Origin: Hymenobacter mellowenesis
GTDB lineage: Bacteria; Bacteroidota; Bacteroidia; Cytophagales; Hymenobacteraceae
Direction: 5' to 3'
DNA length: 64,000 nucleotides
NCBI RefSeq assembly: GCF_030581005.1
Contig: NZ_JAUQSX010000011.1
Coordinates: 62,001 to 126,000, forward strand
Shown here: piece after piece, positions 25,073-33,762 of the stretch
Layout of the letters: every line of letters begins with the position of its first letter
How positions within the stretch are numbered: position 1 is the first letter of the stretch
Translations under genes and position numbers: made by a program
The notes under the pieces: generated by a model
What the model was told of the DNA's origin: nothing
Databases searched by the model: none
Seen by the model: only the letters and a program-made list of their open reading frames with translations

Positions 25073-26209
25073 TTAGCGGAGCAGCGTCAGGCGCTGGTGC
25101 TGGCCATTCAATTCGGCAACGTACACGCCAGCAGCAAGGGACTGGCCTTGGTTGTCGCACCCATTCCACTCCACCGAACTCCGGCCGGCGGCCGAGGCTA
25201 CCACAGTACGGGTAGCTACGAGTTGGCCGGTTGCCGAGAAGATGTGCAGAGCGTACGTCCCCGGCCGGGCTGCCTCATAGCCCAGCGTAAAGCCGGTTAA
25301 GGAAGGGTTCGGATAAGCAGCCAGCGGCGCATCAGTCTGCGCGTTGCGGGTGGCCGTAGTAGTGCCGTTGGCCACGGTCACAAACTGATTGCCGGCCACG
25401 GTGGTAAAGTCTACCACGGCCACGGCGAAGGTGGAGGTGCCGGCCGGAGCACCGGCCAGAATCTGGTTGGAAATATAGTCGTGGCCACCGCCGTTGATGA
25501 AGGCCATTACTTTGATATCGCCCCCGCCTGCGGTGGTGCCGAGGGCAGTAAGTGGAATCATGTACTCGATGCCCGTGCTGACAGCAGTAGCGGCCGCCGT
25601 GTTAGCGGCTGCGGTGCCGCCGGTCACGCCGGCAGTGTTCGAATCGTCAATCGACACCGAGCCCGTGCCAGCCCCGGCTACGACGGCACTGAAGTTCAGG
25701 GAGGCGCTGAAATTGGTGCTGCTGCTGCCGATGCCGGTTGCGGTGATGGTACTGCCCGCCGGGATGGGCGCGTAGTCGGCATATAGCTTGAGGGCCCCGG
25801 TGCCACAGGCCAGCGAAAGCGCGTAGTCGGCCGTGAAACCAGCATCGAACTTGATGCCGTTCATGGTGGTGAGGTAGTTGGTGTTGCCGGCCAACTGGTT
25901 CTGGCCCCCGGTCTTCGAATCGAAGAAGATATCCAGCTTGTTGTAGTTGCTTTCCAGGTTGCCCCCAATGAAGAGGTAGAGGTTAGCCCCCACAATTCGC
26001 GCGTGGATGTTATCCAGTTCCGAACCGTTTGCGGCCGTGGGCGAGCCGGTGGTTGCGTCGCCAAAACCAGTCTGGACGGTTTGGACAGCCAGTGCGGTGG
26101 GATACGAGGCATCACGGGTGCCGTCGATGGTGGGAGCTTGCGCCTGCGCGGCAGCGCCAGCCAGGCAAAGTGCGGCCGACAGGCCCAGACGAGTAAAAAA
26201 TGTGTTCAT
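25073..26209 (-). CDS. T9SS-secreted protein of the sugar locus
   Basis: This gene encodes 378 residues. A signal peptide (MNTFFTRLGLSAALCLAGAAAQAQA) precedes an IDGTRDASY start typical of DOMON/CBM9-like beta-sandwich proteins, with LYLFIGGNLESNYNKLDIFFDS as the second core strand. Residues about 290-378 are a T9SS type A sorting domain (AAYPNPSLTGFTLGYEAA...LHIFSATGQLVATR...LAAGVYVAELNGQHQRLTLLR). It should be exported and attached to the cell surface. Low-complexity Ala/Gly/Thr segments lie between. It ends the minus-strand run of the utilisation locus, 86 bases after the sugar transporter, so a carbohydrate-binding role is likely but not shown. Confidence 0.78.
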   Translation of the reverse strand: MNTFFTRLGLSAALCLAGAAAQAQAPTIDGTRDASYPTALAVQTVQTGFGDATTGSPTAANGSELDNIHARIVGANLYLFIGGNLESNYNKLDIFFDSKTGGQNQLAGNTNYLTTMNGIKFDAGFTADYALSLACGTGALKLYADYAPIPAGSTITATGIGSSSTNFSASLNFSAVVAGAGTGSVSIDDSNTAGVTGGTAAANTAAATAVSTGIEYMIPLTALGTTAGGGDIKVMAFINGGGHDYISNQILAGAPAGTSTFAVAVVDFTTVAGNQFVTVANGTTTATRNAQTDAPLAAYPNPSLTGFTLGYEAARPGTYALHIFSATGQLVATRTVVASAAGRSSVEWNGCDNQGQSLAAGVYVAELNGQHQRLTLLR

Positions 26210-26295
26210 GTGGGGTTAGGGAAAAAAGTGAGAATTGAAAAATGGCCGCCGTAGCCCAAGCGTTGGTCGACCGGGAAAATCTGTTGCGGTGAACC

Positions 26296-27558
26296 CTAAT
26301 CCGTTTGGGCGCGGCTGCCAACCAAGCCGTACCAGCCGATGTAAGCGTAGCAGCACAGCGGCAGCAGAAAGGCCCAGCGCAGAGAGCTGGCATCGGCCAC
26401 CGCGCCGAAGAGCAAGGGCACCACGGCCCCGCCCACGATGGCCACGTTCAGCAGCCCGGATGCCTCTTCGGTGCGGCGGCCCAGACCGGCCACGGCCAGC
26501 GTGAAAATGGTGGCGAACATGAGGGAGTTCATCAGGCCCACGGCCAGCAGGCTCCACACGGCCACTGCGCCGGTGGTGCTCACCGACAGCAGCACCAGCA
26601 GCACCGCGCCCACGGCATTGCCTGCCAGCAGCCGGCCGGGATTGAAGCGGCTCAGGAGGTAGGCGCCGAGGAACCGCCCCACCATGGCTCCACCCCAGTA
26701 AAAAGCGACTTTTTCGCCCGCCACTTTGGGTACCAGGCCGGCCACCTCGGGCAGGCCCAGGTAGTTCACAATGTGCGAGCCGATGGCGACCTCGCCCCCT
26801 ACGTAAGCAAAGATTCCCACCATGCCCAGTACCAGGTGGCGGTAATGCCAGGCCCGACGGCCGACGTGTTCGGCCTGTTCGGCCGGGTGCTCAACGCGCG
26901 GCAGCCGCAGCCGCGTCAGCAGCCCGCTGATGAGCAGCAGCAGTCCGCCGATAACCAGGTAGGGTACCTGCACGGCCCGCACGTCAATGGCGGCACCGGA
27001 AGTCGTTTGCAGGTCCGGCAGGTGGGAGAGAATCAGGGCAGAGCCCACAAAGGGAGCCACAAAAGTGCCCAGGGAGTTGAAGGCCTGCGTGAGCGAGAGC
27101 CGGGCCGATGCCGACCGGGCGGGCCCCAGAATCGCCACGTAAGGATTGCCCGATACCTGCAGCAGCACCACCCCCGTGGCCAGCACAAACAGCGCCCCCA
27201 GAAACAGCGGGTAGCTGCGGCTGCTGGCCGCCGGGTAGAACAACAAGCAGCCCACGGCGGCCACCAGAAAGCCCACCAGCATCCCGCCTTTGTAGCCGGC
27301 GCGCTGCACCAGCTTGCTGGCCGGAACGCCCATCACGAAGTAAGCCCCGAAAAAGCAGAGATTGATGAGGTTGGCTTGCGTGTAGCTCAAGCCAAAGATG
27401 GCTTTCAGGAAAGGTATCAGGATGTCATTCAGACAGGTAATAAACCCCATCATGAAAAACAGCACCGTGAGCGAGGACAGCGCCGACGTGTAGCGCGGTG
27501 CTTCCGTCAGGTCGCCGGTCGGGTGCGGGGCAAAGGAAGGAAGGACGGGAGCAGCCAC
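26296..27558 (-). CDS. FucP-type sugar MFS transporter
   Basis: This gene encodes 420 residues with about 12 transmembrane segments. Early residues LTVLFFMMGFITCLNDILIPFLKAIF and the loop VLLQVSGNPYVAILGP are hallmarks of the FucP/GluP branch of the major facilitator superfamily, which imports fucose, glucose or galactose with protons across the inner membrane. It lies 31 bases after the six-hairpin glycosidase gene in the same direction and is the only inner-membrane carrier in the locus. It therefore probably takes up the glucose released by the glycosidases. Confidence 0.85.
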   Translation of the reverse strand: MAAPVLPSFAPHPTGDLTEAPRYTSALSSLTVLFFMMGFITCLNDILIPFLKAIFGLSYTQANLINLCFFGAYFVMGVPASKLVQRAGYKGGMLVGFLVAAVGCLLFYPAASSRSYPLFLGALFVLATGVVLLQVSGNPYVAILGPARSASARLSLTQAFNSLGTFVAPFVGSALILSHLPDLQTTSGAAIDVRAVQVPYLVIGGLLLLISGLLTRLRLPRVEHPAEQAEHVGRRAWHYRHLVLGMVGIFAYVGGEVAIGSHIVNYLGLPEVAGLVPKVAGEKVAFYWGGAMVGRFLGAYLLSRFNPGRLLAGNAVGAVLLVLLSVSTTGAVAVWSLLAVGLMNSLMFATIFTLAVAGLGRRTEEASGLLNVAIVGGAVVPLLFGAVADASSLRWAFLLPLCCYAYIGWYGLVGSRAQTD

Positions 27559-27589
27559 GGGAAAAGTCTGAAAAGGGGATAATGGAATA

Positions 27590-30349
27590 CTATTGCAGGG
27601 GGCGTAGGCGCACGCAGTCCAGCATGGCTTGGTTGACTTCGCCGTTCATGTTCTCATTGGCCGGGTCCAGCGCCAGCGTAAGCGCTTGGCGACCCTGGTC
27701 GAGGCGCACCAGCACGGGGTTGGAATACCCCCAGTTCGACCACTCGCCCGTGCCGCGCTGCGGCAATACCACGGTGCCCAGCAGTTGCTGCTTGGTATCA
27801 CGCAGCGTGCGGATGGCGCATTTGTTCTGCGTGTTGGTGGGGCCGTTGCCATTGGCGTAGCGGAAGTCCACCGCGTACAAGCCGGGCTTGGTCACGGTGA
27901 TGGGAATGGTCAGGCGGGTGTTGCGGGTGCGGCTGATTTCCACGAAGCCGGCTCCCGTGAAACCCTGATAAGCCAGAGTGGCTTTGGGGACGACCGTTTC
28001 CAGCTGCACCTGCTGACCCGCGGCGGTTGAGCCGACCAGCAGCGGCTCGCTGGCGAAGGATTCCAAGCCGGCCGCATCCACGGCAATTACCTGATAGGCG
28101 GCGGCCTCGTTGGGCACGGCCGCTGCCAGCTGCGTGGTGGCGGTGAGACGCTTGCCGTTGCGCAGCAGTTGGTACGACTGCGCCCCACTCACGGCCGGCC
28201 AGTTTAGGCGGCCATCCTGGTAGGTGACGGCGGGCGTTTCGGGCGCGAAGGAATTAGCCACTCGATTCACCGGTTGGGTCGCCGGAGCCTGGCTCTTCAG
28301 CTGAATCAGTACCTCGTGCCGGCCGGTGAGGCTAGCTGGCACAGTCGCCCCGGCCAGCGGCTGGCCGTCGAGGGTGATGCTGCTGACTTCATTGCCGAAG
28401 CCTTCCAGCGCAATGTCCAGCACGGCCCTGCGGTAGCGAAAGCCGGTGAGCCGGCGCGAGCCCTGCAACGCCTGCGGCACGAACGGCCGGAACACCAGCT
28501 GGTCGGCTTCAAACTGCATCCCAAACAATACTTTATACACTAGGCTCAGACTGCCCGACAGGCTCCAGAGCATGTTGCTGCTGTTGATTTGGGTGCCGGC
28601 GTAGTCACCGGTTTCGGCCACGAAATTCTCCTTATTGGTCAGGAACAGCGCCGCCGGCCGATAGATGGCGGCCATGCTTTCCAGTACCGATTGCTCGTTG
28701 CCAGCCTTAGCCGCAGCCAGCGCCCAGTAGCTCTGCACGAAGGGCCACACGGCATTGTTATGATAAGGCGGCAGGCCCGAAATCTGCGGATAAAGGCAAG
28801 TAATGCCGTAGGGCGTGGTGGGCGTGTGGCTAACCACCTGGCTGGCCCGCTCGCCCTCGGCCACGTCAAAAAGCACACTCAGCGCTTCGCCCAAAGCCTC
28901 GGCTTTGGGCGAGCGCGTGAGGGCCGTGCGGCCGTAGAGGTACTGGCCGTAGTAGCCCTTGTCGGCCTGCCACAGCTGGGCGTTCAGGCCCTGCTTGATT
29001 CGCTGAGCCAGCTGCTCGTGTCGCGTAGCAACGGCATTTTCGCCCAGGCGGCGGGCCATTTGCGCCAGCACCACGTTGGCCTGAAAGTGCACGGCGTTGG
29101 TGCCCAGGTTTTCCGACTGGTAGATGTCCACCGGCTGCATCCAGCGCGGGTAAGTTTGCTCGCGCCAGTCGAGGAACGACGACTCGCCGCGCACCAAGCC
29201 GGTAGCCGGGTCGTAGGCATTCTGCACGTCGTCGGCAATGCTTTGCTTGATGATGGGGTACACCTGGCGCAGCCAGGCCTCGTCGCCGGTCACCTTATAG
29301 ATTTCCCAGGCCGCCACGGCCCACACAATGCGGTCGGTGGAGCACGGGTAGGCGCCACCCGTGCCGGTATCCTGGATGATGCGGCCGCTCGGGCTCACCT
29401 TGCGCAGCAGGCTTTTCATGGCCACGCGGGGCTGCAGGCTGGCCTGGGCCAGTATGATGCTGTAGCTGATGTCACGGGTCCAGACGCCGGCCCACTCTTT
29501 GCCGGTGCGGAACGTGCTGTCGGGCTCCACGGCGCGGCGAGCCTCTTCCAGCGCCAGGTTGTAGAGCGCGTCGGTCAGCGGATAGGGCGAGGTGTACTGT
29601 GGAAAGTCCGTCGTATTGATGGACTGCTCCCAGCGGCCGGCGGTGTTTTTGGCAGCCTGGGGCTGGTTCAGCATCAGCGTCACTTCGTAAATCCCGTCGC
29701 CGTCGGCATCCTTTAGCTCCAGCTCGGGCTTGTTCACCAGGTTGTCAAAATCCCAGCTGAGGGGTGCCGTACCGCCGGCTACGAACACCTGCTTAAAATC
29801 CTGCTGGTAAATCTTCTCCCCTTTGAAGGTGGTGTAAAAGCCTTGCTTTTTGAACGCCGCCAGCACCGGCCGGAGGTCCACCCGGATTTTTAGCCGCGTG
29901 TTGGGGGCCAGGTAGGTATTGGCCAGCACCGGGCGCGGGTCCACGTAGCGCTGCCCAAATACCAGCACGGGCGTTTCCAGCGGCTCGCCGGCGGCCGTGG
30001 GCACGGCCAGGAACAGGTTGTCCTGGCCTGGAGCCACGCTGTTGTCCTTGCCATTGATGCTGAATTTGAACCCAATGCGCGGGTCCTGAAAGGCGTTGGC
30101 GGGGCTTTGGTAGTTCGACGTCAGCTGGGTGCGCGACAAGGCGCGGGCCACGTACTGGCCCTGCACGATGCTGTCGGGATACACGGTGTAAGCTGCCGAT
30201 TGCCAGATGGGCGTGGCTGGACGGGCAGGCCCGGCAACGGGGGCTGTGGGCACTGCTACCGCGCTGCCCGCCGCTGGTTTAGGCGTTTGGTAGGCCGTGA
30301 ATTCGGCCAGGCTTAGCGCCAACCTGACCGTTAGAATAGGGTATTTCAT
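27590..30349 (-). CDS. Six-hairpin (alpha/alpha)6 glycosidase with C-terminal CBM-like domain
   Basis: The ATG at 30349 (MKYPILTVRLALSL) starts a signal-like segment and gives 919 residues; the frame continues upstream to 30487 without support. After a beta-rich N-terminal domain, residues about 285-690 form an (alpha/alpha)6 barrel: WAGVWTRDISYS, SCTDR-like YPCSTDRIVWAVAAW, DWREQTYPRW, GLPPYHNNAVWPFVQSYWALAA and SSNMLWSLSG. Acidic candidates sit in the TRD, DWRE and AETGD segments. This resembles glycogen-debranching, trehalase and GH63-type enzymes, but I cannot name the GH family. A fibronectin-like segment (about 735-800) and a CBM6/35-like beta-sandwich (about 800-919) end the protein. 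In context it should finish oligosaccharides from GH66 action. Confidence 0.7.
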   Translation of the reverse strand: MKYPILTVRLALSLAEFTAYQTPKPAAGSAVAVPTAPVAGPARPATPIWQSAAYTVYPDSIVQGQYVARALSRTQLTSNYQSPANAFQDPRIGFKFSINGKDNSVAPGQDNLFLAVPTAAGEPLETPVLVFGQRYVDPRPVLANTYLAPNTRLKIRVDLRPVLAAFKKQGFYTTFKGEKIYQQDFKQVFVAGGTAPLSWDFDNLVNKPELELKDADGDGIYEVTLMLNQPQAAKNTAGRWEQSINTTDFPQYTSPYPLTDALYNLALEEARRAVEPDSTFRTGKEWAGVWTRDISYSIILAQASLQPRVAMKSLLRKVSPSGRIIQDTGTGGAYPCSTDRIVWAVAAWEIYKVTGDEAWLRQVYPIIKQSIADDVQNAYDPATGLVRGESSFLDWREQTYPRWMQPVDIYQSENLGTNAVHFQANVVLAQMARRLGENAVATRHEQLAQRIKQGLNAQLWQADKGYYGQYLYGRTALTRSPKAEALGEALSVLFDVAEGERASQVVSHTPTTPYGITCLYPQISGLPPYHNNAVWPFVQSYWALAAAKAGNEQSVLESMAAIYRPAALFLTNKENFVAETGDYAGTQINSSNMLWSLSGSLSLVYKVLFGMQFEADQLVFRPFVPQALQGSRRLTGFRYRRAVLDIALEGFGNEVSSITLDGQPLAGATVPASLTGRHEVLIQLKSQAPATQPVNRVANSFAPETPAVTYQDGRLNWPAVSGAQSYQLLRNGKRLTATTQLAAAVPNEAAAYQVIAVDAAGLESFASEPLLVGSTAAGQQVQLETVVPKATLAYQGFTGAGFVEISRTRNTRLTIPITVTKPGLYAVDFRYANGNGPTNTQNKCAIRTLRDTKQQLLGTVVLPQRGTGEWSNWGYSNPVLVRLDQGRQALTLALDPANENMNGEVNQAMLDCVRLRPLQ

Positions 30350-30429
30350 GAAAAAGCTAGGGCGTAGCAGTCCCGGGATTGCCGTTGAAGGCAACCTAAA
30401 GACTTGTTTCAAAGAAGAAATAGCGGCGC

Positions 30430-32496
30430 TTAGTCGAGCTTCACCAGCCGCTGCACGGCGGTGCCCGAAGCCGATTGCAGGCGGCACAGGTACACGCCGG
30501 GGGCCACGGCTTGCTCCGGCAGTTCCACCGCGTGCGGGCCGGCCGGCAACACCCCTTGCCGGAGCGTGGTGACGAGGCGGCCGCTCAGGTCATACACTCC
30601 CAGGTCCACTGCCTCGCGCACGGGCAGGGTGAAGTGGATGGTCGTAGCGCCGTGGAAGGGGTTGGGTGCGTTGCTGAAAGCAAATGCCGCCTTGGCCGCT
30701 GCCGCGGTGGCCGTGATGTTGCCGGTTTCGGCCACCACCATCGTCCAGTAGTTCAACTCCGGCAGCTGGAACGTCACCGTGCCCCCTGATTGTGTGAAGG
30801 TGAGCTGCTGGGGCAGGCCGCGGTTGATGTCGGGCGAGGCCATCCACAGCTTGGTGACGGGGGTGCCCAGCGGAAAGCTCAGGTTGAGATTGGTGACGGG
30901 GTTTGGGATGGGCTGCACCTGGCCGTTGTCGCGCCAGTTCAAGGTGCGGGCATTGCGGAAGTTAAGCAGGTGAAACACCTGACTGCTGCCCACGCTGGTA
31001 CTCAGCGTTGTCACTTTGCCCAGGGCCGGCGGCCAGGCCTGCACGTTGGGGCCCGTCATGGCCACGTTGGTGAACGTGCGGTTCTGGTCGCGCAGCACGT
31101 TTTCGTAGGCTGTCAGGAAGTCGTAATAAGAAGTCAGGTTGTATTGCAGCAAGGCCGACATCTGCAGGTTACTGTTGGGGAAATACTCGTTGCCGAGCAT
31201 GTGTTCGCCCAACTCGATGTGCGAGCCACCATTGGCAAAAATTACGGCATCGGCCATCAGCACGCTGGCATCGTTGAAGTAGCCCGTACTGTTTGACAGG
31301 CCCTTGTTGACGTAGGCGGCCAGTACGTTGCGCTTGCCGGGCGCGGTGGCTTCATTGTCACGAATCACCTGCCCGAGCTGGATGTAATCCTCGTTGCCAG
31401 TCCACATTTCCGTGTACACGATGTCCACCGGCCCGGGGGCAATCTGACTCTGACCAAACTGGTTCACCGCATTCATCACCACCGACTTGGTGGGCCGGGC
31501 CGCTTTGGCGGCATTCACCATGCTGCGAAAGCCCGTGGGCAGGTTAGCCACCGCTCCGCCGTAGGCGTACACCGTGCCGGGGTCGCCCACCTGGTCCATG
31601 TGCCAGCCATCGAAATTCAGCCCGGTGGCGTTGTATACCTTGTTGTTTTCGGCCAGCAGGTAGTTCTGCCAGGACGTATTGGCAGGGTCCAGTACGCTGA
31701 GGCTGCTGGCCTCCCAGCTGCTGGGCAGCCCGCCGATGGTGTAGCGGTTGTTATGATTAGCATCCAGGTAGAGGCCCCAACTGTCGCTCACGCCGTCGGC
31801 CGAAGCATTCGGATAAGCCCCGTACACGAGGTTGTAGAACAGGGACTTCATGTTGCGGTCGTGGCCGCGGTCGATATAACCGGCCAGGGTCGCCAGCGAA
31901 GTCGGCCGGTTGGCCAGGTCGTTCCAAGTAGCGGCCGGGGCCTGCGCCGTACCGGGCAGCGGCTGGTGGTGCTTGTCCATCCAGTCGTAGAATTGCAAAC
32001 CGTTCAGGTGGTAGCGGTTCAACTGCTGCATCATGGCATCGAGCTGCGCGCTGGTCTTGGGGCCGAATTCAGACAGGAATCCGTAGCGCGGAAAGCGCGC
32101 CCAGTCCGATGAAACGTCCACGCCCAGCGTGGCCTCGTCGAGCACGTTCGTGCCGCTTTTCAAGGTCAGGCCCACCAGGTAGCCCTGATAGTCGGTCGAC
32201 GGCGGCGTCCAGGTCCAGGTAGCGGCCGTGGTGTTGGCGGCTACCGTTTGCTGGCTTACCAGGGCGTGGGTGTGGTAGTACTTCACTTCCAGCGTCAGGC
32301 CGGCCTGCGGCTGGTCGATGGCGACAGAGAAGGTAACCGGCTGACCCGGGGCATACCGGGCTTTGTCTGACTGCACCAGCCCCAGGTTCTGGGCCTTGCT
32401 GGCCGGAACGGCCGCCAGCAGCAGCCCGGCGCTCAACAGTGTCAGCGGCCAGCGGCGGGCCAGCGTTTTTTTACGGAGAGGAAGGAAATAGGACAT
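30430..32496 (-). CDS. GH66 dextranase-like enzyme with T9SS tail (copy 1)
   Basis: The ATG at 32496 gives 688 residues. A signal peptide ends near PASKAQ. An N-terminal beta domain (about 30-125) precedes a GH66 catalytic barrel: YGFLSEFG, NRYHLNGLQFYDWM, LNFDGWHMDQVGD with the likely nucleophile Asp, IVYTEMWTGNE with the likely acid/base Glu, and GGSHIELGEHML. GH66 contains endo-dextranases and cycloisomaltooligosaccharide glucanotransferases acting on alpha-1,6-glucan. Residues about 600-688 are a T9SS sorting domain (SNAPNPFHGATTIHFTLP...YDLSGRLVTTL...APGVYLCRLQ...RLVKLD). This copy should therefore be exported to the surface or medium. It follows the SusE-like gene. Confidence 0.88.
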   Translation of the reverse strand: MSYFLPLRKKTLARRWPLTLLSAGLLLAAVPASKAQNLGLVQSDKARYAPGQPVTFSVAIDQPQAGLTLEVKYYHTHALVSQQTVAANTTAATWTWTPPSTDYQGYLVGLTLKSGTNVLDEATLGVDVSSDWARFPRYGFLSEFGPKTSAQLDAMMQQLNRYHLNGLQFYDWMDKHHQPLPGTAQAPAATWNDLANRPTSLATLAGYIDRGHDRNMKSLFYNLVYGAYPNASADGVSDSWGLYLDANHNNRYTIGGLPSSWEASSLSVLDPANTSWQNYLLAENNKVYNATGLNFDGWHMDQVGDPGTVYAYGGAVANLPTGFRSMVNAAKAARPTKSVVMNAVNQFGQSQIAPGPVDIVYTEMWTGNEDYIQLGQVIRDNEATAPGKRNVLAAYVNKGLSNSTGYFNDASVLMADAVIFANGGSHIELGEHMLGNEYFPNSNLQMSALLQYNLTSYYDFLTAYENVLRDQNRTFTNVAMTGPNVQAWPPALGKVTTLSTSVGSSQVFHLLNFRNARTLNWRDNGQVQPIPNPVTNLNLSFPLGTPVTKLWMASPDINRGLPQQLTFTQSGGTVTFQLPELNYWTMVVAETGNITATAAAAKAAFAFSNAPNPFHGATTIHFTLPVREAVDLGVYDLSGRLVTTLRQGVLPAGPHAVELPEQAVAPGVYLCRLQSASGTAVQRLVKLD

Positions 32497-32572
32497 CACA
32501 ACGGTGGGAATTGAAAAGGTGGGCAACAACTGGCTGGCGGCTCCCTTGCACGGGATGCCGCCAGCGCTCAGC

Positions 32573-33721
32573 TTATTGGATGCTAATGGTTTTGCTGAAC
32601 GTATCCAGTGTGATGGTGTAATTGCGCGCCACCGTCACCTGCCATTTCTTGTCGGGGCTGCCGCCGCGCACGAAGTCTACGCCGGTATCAGTCAGGGGCT
32701 GGTGGTCCACCACGGGCATATAGTAGTCGGTGCCCCAGTTGCCGGTGGCCACCGGAAACTTGAACTCGCCGGGGGTCAGCGGGCCGGTGTAGGTGAAAAC
32801 GTTCGGGTTGGTGGTGCTGCGCGTCATGGGCGTGGGCGCGTTGATGTTCCAGCCGGCGGGCGTAGCATCGCCCACCATCCAGAGTGCCGCCGGTGGCGTG
32901 AAGGCTACGATGGAAATGGTCATCGTGCGAACATTCAGCGTGATGGTGTAGGCCCCCGCCGTGGTGATGCGCCATTTGTTGTCGGGGGTACCAGCCGAGA
33001 GCTGCACCGTGGTAGCTGTCAGGGGCGGGTTGTTGGTCGTGGGGCGGTAGAACGGCGCGTTGAAGTCCTTAACCGTGGCAATCTTAAACTCCCCGGCCGT
33101 CAGCAAGCCCGTGTAAGTGAACACCGAAGCATCAGTGGCGCTGCGCACCAGCGGCGTGGCGTTATTGATATCCCAGCCGTTAGGCGTGGCATCGCCTACC
33201 AGCCACAGGTTGGTCAGCGGCTGGTAAGGCGTGGCTGTCACTGTCACCACGTTCGAATAGGTCGGGGCTTTCTGGTTGGTGGCCTCCTGGCCCTTCACGC
33301 GCACCTCAATATCCTTGCTCGTACCAACAGGCAAATTCAGCTGGTTCAGCAGCAAGGTCGTGAAGGCGTTGCTGGTGTAGGTCTGCGAGGTGGTGCCCCG
33401 CGCCATGGTCACGTTCACCGGGGTGGCGAAATTGGTGCCCTTCACGGCCAGTTGCAAGGTGTAGTCGATGGCCGCTTGGGTGCCTTCGTTGGTGCCGATA
33501 GTCCAGGTGAAGGCAATGGCCTGGTTGTCGGCATTGGCTTGGTTAAGCGTCGGGGTGGTGGTCGAGGCGCTCAGCGTCTGCACCGTGGCGGGCGTGGGCA
33601 CATAGTCGTCGTATTTCTGGCAGCCCGCCAGCAGCCCGGTGGAAAATAAGGTCAGTAGGGCCAGGCAGCAGGTGTACACCAGGCGGGGCAAGCCCGCGCG
33701 GGAAAAAGTATTCGTGTTCAT
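32573..33721 (-). CDS. SusE/SusF-like surface glycan-binding lipoprotein
   Basis: The ATG at 33721 gives 382 residues; the frame is open further up but only this Met starts a lipoprotein signal, with Cys at LLAGCQKYDDY. Residues about 40-165 are a SusE-type fibronectin/PKD-like domain (AIAFTWTIGT...IDYTLQLAVKG). Two consecutive repeats follow (LWLVGDATPNGWDINNATPLVRS and LWMVGDATPAGWNINAPTPMTRS), each ending in a WRITTAGAYTITL or WQVTVARNYTITL strand, as in SusE/SusF starch-binding modules. Such proteins sit on the outer-membrane surface and hold glycan for SusC/D. It lies between the two GH66 genes. Confidence 0.82.
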   Translation of the reverse strand: MNTNTFSRAGLPRLVYTCCLALLTLFSTGLLAGCQKYDDYVPTPATVQTLSASTTTPTLNQANADNQAIAFTWTIGTNEGTQAAIDYTLQLAVKGTNFATPVNVTMARGTTSQTYTSNAFTTLLLNQLNLPVGTSKDIEVRVKGQEATNQKAPTYSNVVTVTATPYQPLTNLWLVGDATPNGWDINNATPLVRSATDASVFTYTGLLTAGEFKIATVKDFNAPFYRPTTNNPPLTATTVQLSAGTPDNKWRITTAGAYTITLNVRTMTISIVAFTPPAALWMVGDATPAGWNINAPTPMTRSTTNPNVFTYTGPLTPGEFKFPVATGNWGTDYYMPVVDHQPLTDTGVDFVRGGSPDKKWQVTVARNYTITLDTFSKTISIQ

Positions 33722-33762
33722 GATAAATAAGCTTGAGGTTGAGTGGGAAATCGTGAGAAGGC

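Noticed and set aside
32504..33649. Long plus-strand open frames opposite the SusE-like and other sugar-locus genes (also near 26305, 28589, 34186 and 54554)
   Set aside because: They are antisense shadows of strongly supported genes and arise from high GC content; their sequences are Gly/Ala/Val/His-rich and lack motifs.
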